Shown here: piece after piece, positions 59,863-64,000 of the stretch
Position numbering within the stretch: position 1 is the first letter of the stretch
Layout: each line of letters begins with the position of its first letter
From: CALNZV01 sp942491115
GTDB taxonomy: Bacteria > Desulfobacterota > Desulfobacteria > Desulfobacterales > UBA5852
Assembly (NCBI GenBank): GCA_942491115.1
Contig: CALNZV010000007.1
Span: 434,001-498,000 of the forward strand
Reading direction: 5' to 3'
DNA length: 64,000 nucleotides
The notes under the pieces: generated by a model
Told to the model about the DNA's origin: nothing
The model's database searches: none
Seen by the model: the letters and a program-made list of their open reading frames with translations, nothing else
Made by a program: the position numbers and the translations under genes

Positions 59863-60330
59863 TCAATGGTCCTGACATCGACCCCCCTGAGGGGCCGGTA
59901 GGGTCGCAGGTTGCTCGACAGCGACCGGCGGGCGAGGCACCTCGACGGTCGGTTTTGTCGGGTTTTCGATATGGCGGGCCAGCCTCTCAGTATAATGCTG
60001 GGGGATTTCACTCCCTACTGAGATGCCCCGGGCGGTGTTGAGCTTCATGATAAGAAAATTCAGGCGCTTGAGGGTTCTTACCTTCTGTTGGCTCTCCGGC
60101 ATGGCGGACAGCATATCTTCGATACGGATAATTTCGTTTCTCAATTCAATTTCAGGAGGGAGACAATCGGCATTTCTCAAGATCCGGTAGACCATCCGGG
60201 ATTCGGCTGGAATGTGATCCAGATTATCCTTGGGCAAGGGCTGCCCTGCTCCCGGCAGGTTGTTGAACACCCCCTTCTTCTGAGCGATCTTGATTCTCTC
60301 TTCGACAATTTTCTCGAAGCCGGTCAGCAT
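59863..60330 (-). CDS. DUF1992 family protein
   Basis: A 155-residue soluble protein. The N-terminal about 75 residues carry the DUF1992 signature (MLTGFEKIVEERIKIAQKKG, FNNLPGAGQPLP, PAESRMVYRILRNA), also found in DNAJC28-like proteins. The C-terminus is proline-rich (about 115-150). Function unknown. It is the first gene of the group leading to ddl. Confidence 0.88.
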   Translation of the reverse strand: MLTGFEKIVEERIKIAQKKGVFNNLPGAGQPLPKDNLDHIPAESRMVYRILRNADCLPPEIELRNEIIRIEDMLSAMPESQQKVRTLKRLNFLIMKLNTARGISVGSEIPQHYTERLARHIENPTKPTVEVPRPPVAVEQPATLPAPQGGRCQDH

Positions 60331-60557
60331 GGTAATTGAAGATCCCGCTGTGACTGACCGATCGCGGCGTCCCTTGGTATATCAAACCAACGACATGGGG
60401 CAATCCATTCGATGCCATGTTTGGGGCGGGTAGAGAGCAGATCCGATGGATTGGGGCTTCCGGCGGTCAGTATTGAAATTTACGCATTACGATAATACAT
60501 CCACAACCGGGGTGGCAAGGTAAAAGCATCGGGCGGCCCCCCCATGGAAGGGATCGT

Positions 60558-61352
60558 ATGCCGATCAAGCAACTCATTTCCGGAGGATCCCCCGGCGCTG
60601 AAAGTGCGGCACTGGATGTGGCCCATCGGTTGTCCTTGCCATATAGAGGCATTACCGTTGCCGGCGATGCGCATTCGGCTTTCTACGGCCTTGAGGAGAA
60701 ACCGTTAGCGAGTCGGCTGGAACTGGCTCTGGCGAACATGGCCCTTGCCGATGGCATGTTGATTCTTACCCATGGGAGACCTCGAAACGAACTGGAGCGC
60801 CTTTCCGAGGCAAGCAAAGGCACCGGTCATCCCTTTTGCCACATCGATTTTATGAATACCGGCCCCTTTCAGAGCGGAGTCTGGATAACCACGTGGGCAA
60901 CTGAAAACGCCATCCGACGACTCTATGTAACGGGGTCCTCTCTGGTTGAAGACCCCCTGATCATCGAGAAAACCGAAAAGTCACTCCTCGCTGCATTGAT
61001 GCTCGAAAGCGAGACGGTCCCGGCCAAAGAAGAGGCCGCTGCGGGCCTGAGTGCATTTCCAAGACTGCCAAAAACGGTGAAGGAGGCCGTTTATTTTCTC
61101 GTCGAGGCGATGCCGTTGAAGGATCGGGTTGCCATTGCCAACATGACCGCCGACCAGCTGGAGTCGCTAAACATAGGACTCGGCAAATTTATTCGGCGCC
61201 GGTTCCGGCTGTCCGGAGAAAACCCGCCGCTGGCCGCGGACTGTTCCAGAATCGCCGGTAGAATCATCCTGGATCCCATGGAGGCATCAGCTATCATCCT
61301 CTCGATTCTGGCTCAGGAATTGGAGAAAACCCACAGACTCCGCAAGCTATAG
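60558..61352 (+). CDS. Putative molybdenum-carrier-like protein
   Basis: A 264-residue protein with an N-terminal region matching the Rossmann-like fold of putative molybdenum carrier proteins: LISGGSPGAESAALDVAHRL and ADGMLILTHGRPRNEL. It has a C-terminal domain (KTVKEAVYFLVEAMPLKDR, RIAGRIILDPMEAS) of DUF6794 type. The usual motif has GGQTGVDRAALD; here GSPGAESAALD, so ligand contacts may differ. GGAAGGGATCGT precedes ATG 60558. Molybdenum binding is inferred from the fold only. Confidence 0.7.
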   Translation: MPIKQLISGGSPGAESAALDVAHRLSLPYRGITVAGDAHSAFYGLEEKPLASRLELALANMALADGMLILTHGRPRNELERLSEASKGTGHPFCHIDFMNTGPFQSGVWITTWATENAIRRLYVTGSSLVEDPLIIEKTEKSLLAALMLESETVPAKEEAAAGLSAFPRLPKTVKEAVYFLVEAMPLKDRVAIANMTADQLESLNIGLGKFIRRRFRLSGENPPLAADCSRIAGRIILDPMEASAIILSILAQELEKTHRLRKL

Positions 61353-61497
61353 AGTCGACGATACCGGCTCCATCCCCCTTCTGCCCAATTCCGGAAACCT
61401 GATTAAAGACCCCATCATCTCGGCCATGGGTTCCGCCGCCGAATGGTATCGCATCGCCCACCCTTTGAGAGGCCTCCGGCAGCAGTCACATCCATAT

Positions 61498-61530
61498 AAA
61501 AAGGCCGTAACCCCTGAGGGCTACGGCCTT
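61498..61530 (-). terminator. Intrinsic terminator after the CAU tRNA
   Basis: Minus strand AAGGCCGTAGCCC / GGGGTTACGGCCTT stem with a small loop and a short T run to 61498. Confidence 0.75.
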
Positions 61531-61540
61531 GATTCATCAG

Positions 61541-61617
61541 TGGTGGCGATGCAGGGACTTGAACCCCGGACACTGCGGATATGAGCCGCATGCTCTGACC
61601 AGCTGAGCTACATCGCC
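61541..61617 (-). tRNA. tRNA with CAU anticodon (tRNA-Met, elongator type likely)
   Basis: A 77-base tRNA with encoded CCA. The acceptor GGCGATG pairs with CATCGCC, the D loop is AGCTCAGCTGGTCAGAGC, and the anticodon stem-loop TGCGG-CTCATAT-CCGCA gives CAU. It is not the initiator (position 1-72 is paired). It could instead be tRNA-Ile2, whose CAU is modified to lysidine; the body looks more like elongator Met. Confidence 0.85.
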
Positions 61618-61679
61618 TCGATAAGCGCCGACCCGGCGTCACCCGATGACTTGGGTATGCCCGGAAACGGCGAAAACGG

Positions 61680-61708
61680 CTTTTAACAACTCACAGCAGC
61701 AAAGTCAA
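61680..61708 (-). promoter_or_regulatory. Promoter of the CAU tRNA
   Basis: Minus strand TTGACT (61708-61703), 17-base spacer, TAAAAG (61685-61680), about 60 bases before the tRNA. Confidence 0.55.
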
Positions 61709-61718
61709 CACGAAATCC

Positions 61719-64000
61719 CTATTTCACCGCCATTGAGTTGGAAACTTCGACGGTAAACTCCTCCAACTCGATATTCTGTGGAAGGTTTCCGAACACAACC
61801 ATAAACGGTACATCGCTGCCGGAAGGAAGTCGAACATTTCGGTTATCGGCTCCTCTGCGGTTCAACAGCTGCTTTTGAATATCGGCAAGAGGGCGCTGTT
61901 GAAGGTCTTCTCTGGAAAGGACGTTGCCGCAGAAAGATTTGGATGCCCTCTGAAACGTCTTCCCCGTGGCGAAAACCCGCCCGGTCACTTCGATGAAGGA
62001 AACGGACGATCCGGTGTCATTGCGAACCCGACCTTCGATAATGTAAATGGGACCTTCGGAAGCATTCTCGACGAAATAGCCTTTCAGAGAAGCTTCAACC
62101 GGAGAAACGGCGACTTCAGCCCCCTTTCCTATCCATTCGCTCACAAAGGGGATTTGAATCGTCGTGTACTGAGTCACGTAATAGCCACCTGCCGCGATGA
62201 TCAGCAACAACAGCAAGAAAAGCAAAAATCCCCGTCCCCCCTTTTTGGGCATCGGTTTTGACGGAATGGCTTTTTTAGCCTGCCCCGCCTTATCCGAAAG
62301 TGTCTTTTCTTCGGTGGTCTCTTGAGACAAATTGATGGCCCCCGCGGCCACTGCCGCGCCGGCACCCGCGATCATCCCGGCGCCACCTTCGTCGACGGTA
62401 GTGGAAGATTCTGCCGCTTCTTCGAGCACCTCAAACTCAAGATCCAAGTCGTCTTCCATCAATCCCTGACGGCTGGCCTCACTGTCGTCCACGGTCAGAT
62501 CGAGGTCGAGATCGATGTCCTGGGTCTCAGTCGTGTCGAATAGTGCGGACGGCTCTTCGTCTCCCTCGTCGTCGTGGAGGTCGAAATTAAGCTCAAGGTC
62601 CATGTCTTCGTCGGCACTGGAAGACAAATCCAGATCGAGATCGAGATCATCAATTTCTTCCCTGGGAGCCAACGTTTTATCGGTGGTGTCCTCGACATCC
62701 AGGAGGCGCTCGATTTCCTGAAGATCGATCTCCTGAGTGGCTTCAGAGGCATCGACGCCATCCAGGGACAGGTCGTCCTCACCCATATCGGTTTCCGATT
62801 TGGAGGACGGTTCCGGTTCCGCCTCCAGCATGCGTTCGATGTCGGAGAGGTCAAGCTCCCGGGTGGCGTCATCTTCTTCTTCGGCATCGTCGGCTAGATT
62901 TTCGAGGTCGAGATTAAGATCGAATTCATCGAGATTACCGTCTGTTGAGGATTCGATCTCATCCTTGGGCTCTTCATCACCTAGAATCGACTCGAGGGTA
63001 CTCATGTCGAGCTCTCGGGTTCTATCCTCTTCGTCGGAAAGGAGATCGGGGGCATCGTTGTCTATATCCAGGGACAATGGTTGTCCTTGCCCCTCCAAAG
63101 CGTCTAAATCAAGATCAAGCTCAAAATCCTCCACCTCAGGATGATCGCCATCCGCCAGAGGACTACCCGCCTCCGAGGCGCTTTCCAGAAGATCAGGATC
63201 CAATTCACGGGTTTCGTCTTCCGCAGACTCTATTTCCAATTCCAGATCCGACAGGTCATCGACGTTCAACCCGTCGTCCATATCGACCCCATCGCCACTC
63301 TCCGAGTCTGTCAGGTCGAGTTCCAGTTCAAATGGCGTATTTTCCCCCGCAGAATCGTCCACAAGTGCCGGTTCCGGGTCATCACTGAGGGTTGACAGAT
63401 CCAGCTCCTCAGTTTCCTCGATGAAGATGCTTTCGTCTTCGGCTTCACCAAATATTTCTTCGATCTCCGGAGATAATTCCAAGGAAAAATCGAGTTCATC
63501 GAATTGAGTCTCTTCACCTTCGGGCTTGTCTTTGGCCAATTCAGCACTGACCGATGCGATATTAAGTTCTTCGGTCTCTTCAATATTGATGTCCGGTTCG
63601 TCGCCTCCCAGAAGATCCTTCAATTCATCGGCTACCTCTAATTCGATATCGTCCCCTTGACCGGTGTCGTCGTCGGCACCCGCCATCGACTCGGAAGCGG
63701 TATCCGGCTCGTCATCCAGGTCAAGCTGCGGGAAAGCGAGCGGGTCATCGAGGGGCTCGGATTCCGACTCCCTATCTGGCGAATCAGTCGCCCCTTCGGC
63801 AGGGATGGTCTCGGTATCCGGATCCATTTCTTCGATCACCAATTCGTCGGCGTCCATAAGGGGGATGTCATCATCGAACGCATCCGCCAAAGAGGAGGCG
63901 GCAACCTCATCGCCGTCAGTGAAAAGGGTTTCGCTGTCCAAGTTGATGTACTCGGCGTCGGCATCGTCTCCTTCCGTTTCACCGGTAGTCGGGATCTGTT
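61719..64000 (-). CDS. Acidic DUF3426-type membrane protein with repeated Glu/Asp motif (runs off the right edge)
   Basis: At least 760 residues are visible, read on the minus strand from the right edge. Almost 590 residues are extremely acidic and carry a short motif repeated at irregular intervals (TRELDMSTLESIL, TRELDLSDIERML, TQEIDLQEIERLL, TEELDLSTLSDD, TEELNIASVSAEL). One membrane helix follows (RGFLLFLLLLLIIAAGGYYV), then a DUF3426 domain (LKGYFVENASEGPIYIIEGR, FRNLPQ-type FGNLPQNIELEEFTV). The frame stays open to position 64000, so the TTG at 63941 is not the start. An N-terminal zinc ribbon is expected in this family but is out of view. Confidence 0.85.
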   Translation of the reverse strand, partial: QIPTTGETEGDDADAEYINLDSETLFTDGDEVAASSLADAFDDDIPLMDADELVIEEMDPDTETIPAEGATDSPDRESESEPLDDPLAFPQLDLDDEPDTASESMAGADDDTGQGDDIELEVADELKDLLGGDEPDINIEETEELNIASVSAELAKDKPEGEETQFDELDFSLELSPEIEEIFGEAEDESIFIEETEELDLSTLSDDPEPALVDDSAGENTPFELELDLTDSESGDGVDMDDGLNVDDLSDLELEIESAEDETRELDPDLLESASEAGSPLADGDHPEVEDFELDLDLDALEGQGQPLSLDIDNDAPDLLSDEEDRTRELDMSTLESILGDEEPKDEIESSTDGNLDEFDLNLDLENLADDAEEEDDATRELDLSDIERMLEAEPEPSSKSETDMGEDDLSLDGVDASEATQEIDLQEIERLLDVEDTTDKTLAPREEIDDLDLDLDLSSSADEDMDLELNFDLHDDEGDEEPSALFDTTETQDIDLDLDLTVDDSEASRQGLMEDDLDLEFEVLEEAAESSTTVDEGGAGMIAGAGAAVAAGAINLSQETTEEKTLSDKAGQAKKAIPSKPMPKKGGRGFLLFLLLLLIIAAGGYYVTQYTTIQIPFVSEWIGKGAEVAVSPVEASLKGYFVENASEGPIYIIEGRVRNDTGSSVSFIEVTGRVFATGKTFQRASKSFCGNVLSREDLQQRPLADIQKQLLNRRGADNRNVRLPSGSDVPFMVVFGNLPQNIELEEFTVEVSNSMAVK

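Noticed and set aside
63941..63943. TTG as start of the acidic DUF3426 protein
   Set aside because: The frame stays open to the window edge with the same acidic style, so the gene begins outside the window.
1..64000. CRISPR arrays, phage genes, rRNA operons, integrase or attachment sites
   Set aside because: Scanned by eye for regularly spaced repeats and for integrase, capsid or cas signatures; none seen. The only mobile gene is the IS5-type transposase.

Overview
The window looks like a chromosomal segment from a GC-rich, Gram-negative deltaproteobacterium, most likely a Desulfobacterales-type sulfate reducer. This is inferred from gene content and protein style: a YajC-SecD-SecF block, a fused PurD-PurE, an Mrp/NBP35 ATPase next to a DUF134 regulator, citramalate synthase inside the branched-chain operon, several lipoproteins, and glycine-zipper outer-membrane proteins. 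No rRNA or species marker is present, so the genus cannot be fixed.

Region by region. 1-10 kb: the start of leuS (minus), then RNase G, a membrane-anchored LysM-like protein broken by a poly-C tract, yajC-secD-secF, dprA and topA. 10-19 kb: a branched-chain amino acid operon, ilvD-ilvB-ilvN-ilvC-cimA-leuA. It is preceded by a promoter, a 33-codon leader peptide rich in Ile/Leu/Val and a 15-bp terminator with a competing antiterminator pairing, which together form a classical attenuator. It ends at a perfect 18-bp inverted repeat. 19-25 kb: a GAF protein, a chalcone-isomerase-like secreted protein, pyrD, and a periplasmic-binding lipoprotein overlapping a PAS histidine kinase.

25-37 kb is an accessory region of lower GC with decay. 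It holds remnants of a flavin monooxygenase and another truncated ORF, an O-methyltransferase-like gene with a sigma-54-type promoter and an upstream 14-bp palindrome, and the adjacent sigma-54 activator. Small orphan genes follow (VOC, cupin, DUF1508, a secreted protein), then an IS5-type element and a 1.1-kb non-coding stretch with a 19-bp inverted repeat.

37-54 kb: a large STAND/TPR/BTAD regulator divergent from a receiver-STAS protein; thioredoxin followed by a 53-residue Cys-rich protein; the lipB-lipA-Mut7C group with mrp and DUF134 upstream; an rlmL-like methyltransferase, uup and TM2 group; and a string of small envelope proteins. 54-64 kb: a glycine-zipper lipoprotein, tRNA-Leu(CAA), and a minus-strand housekeeping series (DUF1992, SHOCT, ddl, purDE, tsaC). 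A molybdenum-carrier-like protein, a CAU tRNA and a very acidic DUF3426-type membrane protein that runs off the right edge complete the window.

The best candidates for new biology are the ilv attenuator, the sigma-54 methyltransferase circuit, the poly-C frame switch in the LysM gene, and the Cys-rich mini-protein behind thioredoxin. All are read by eye; no search or folding program was run.
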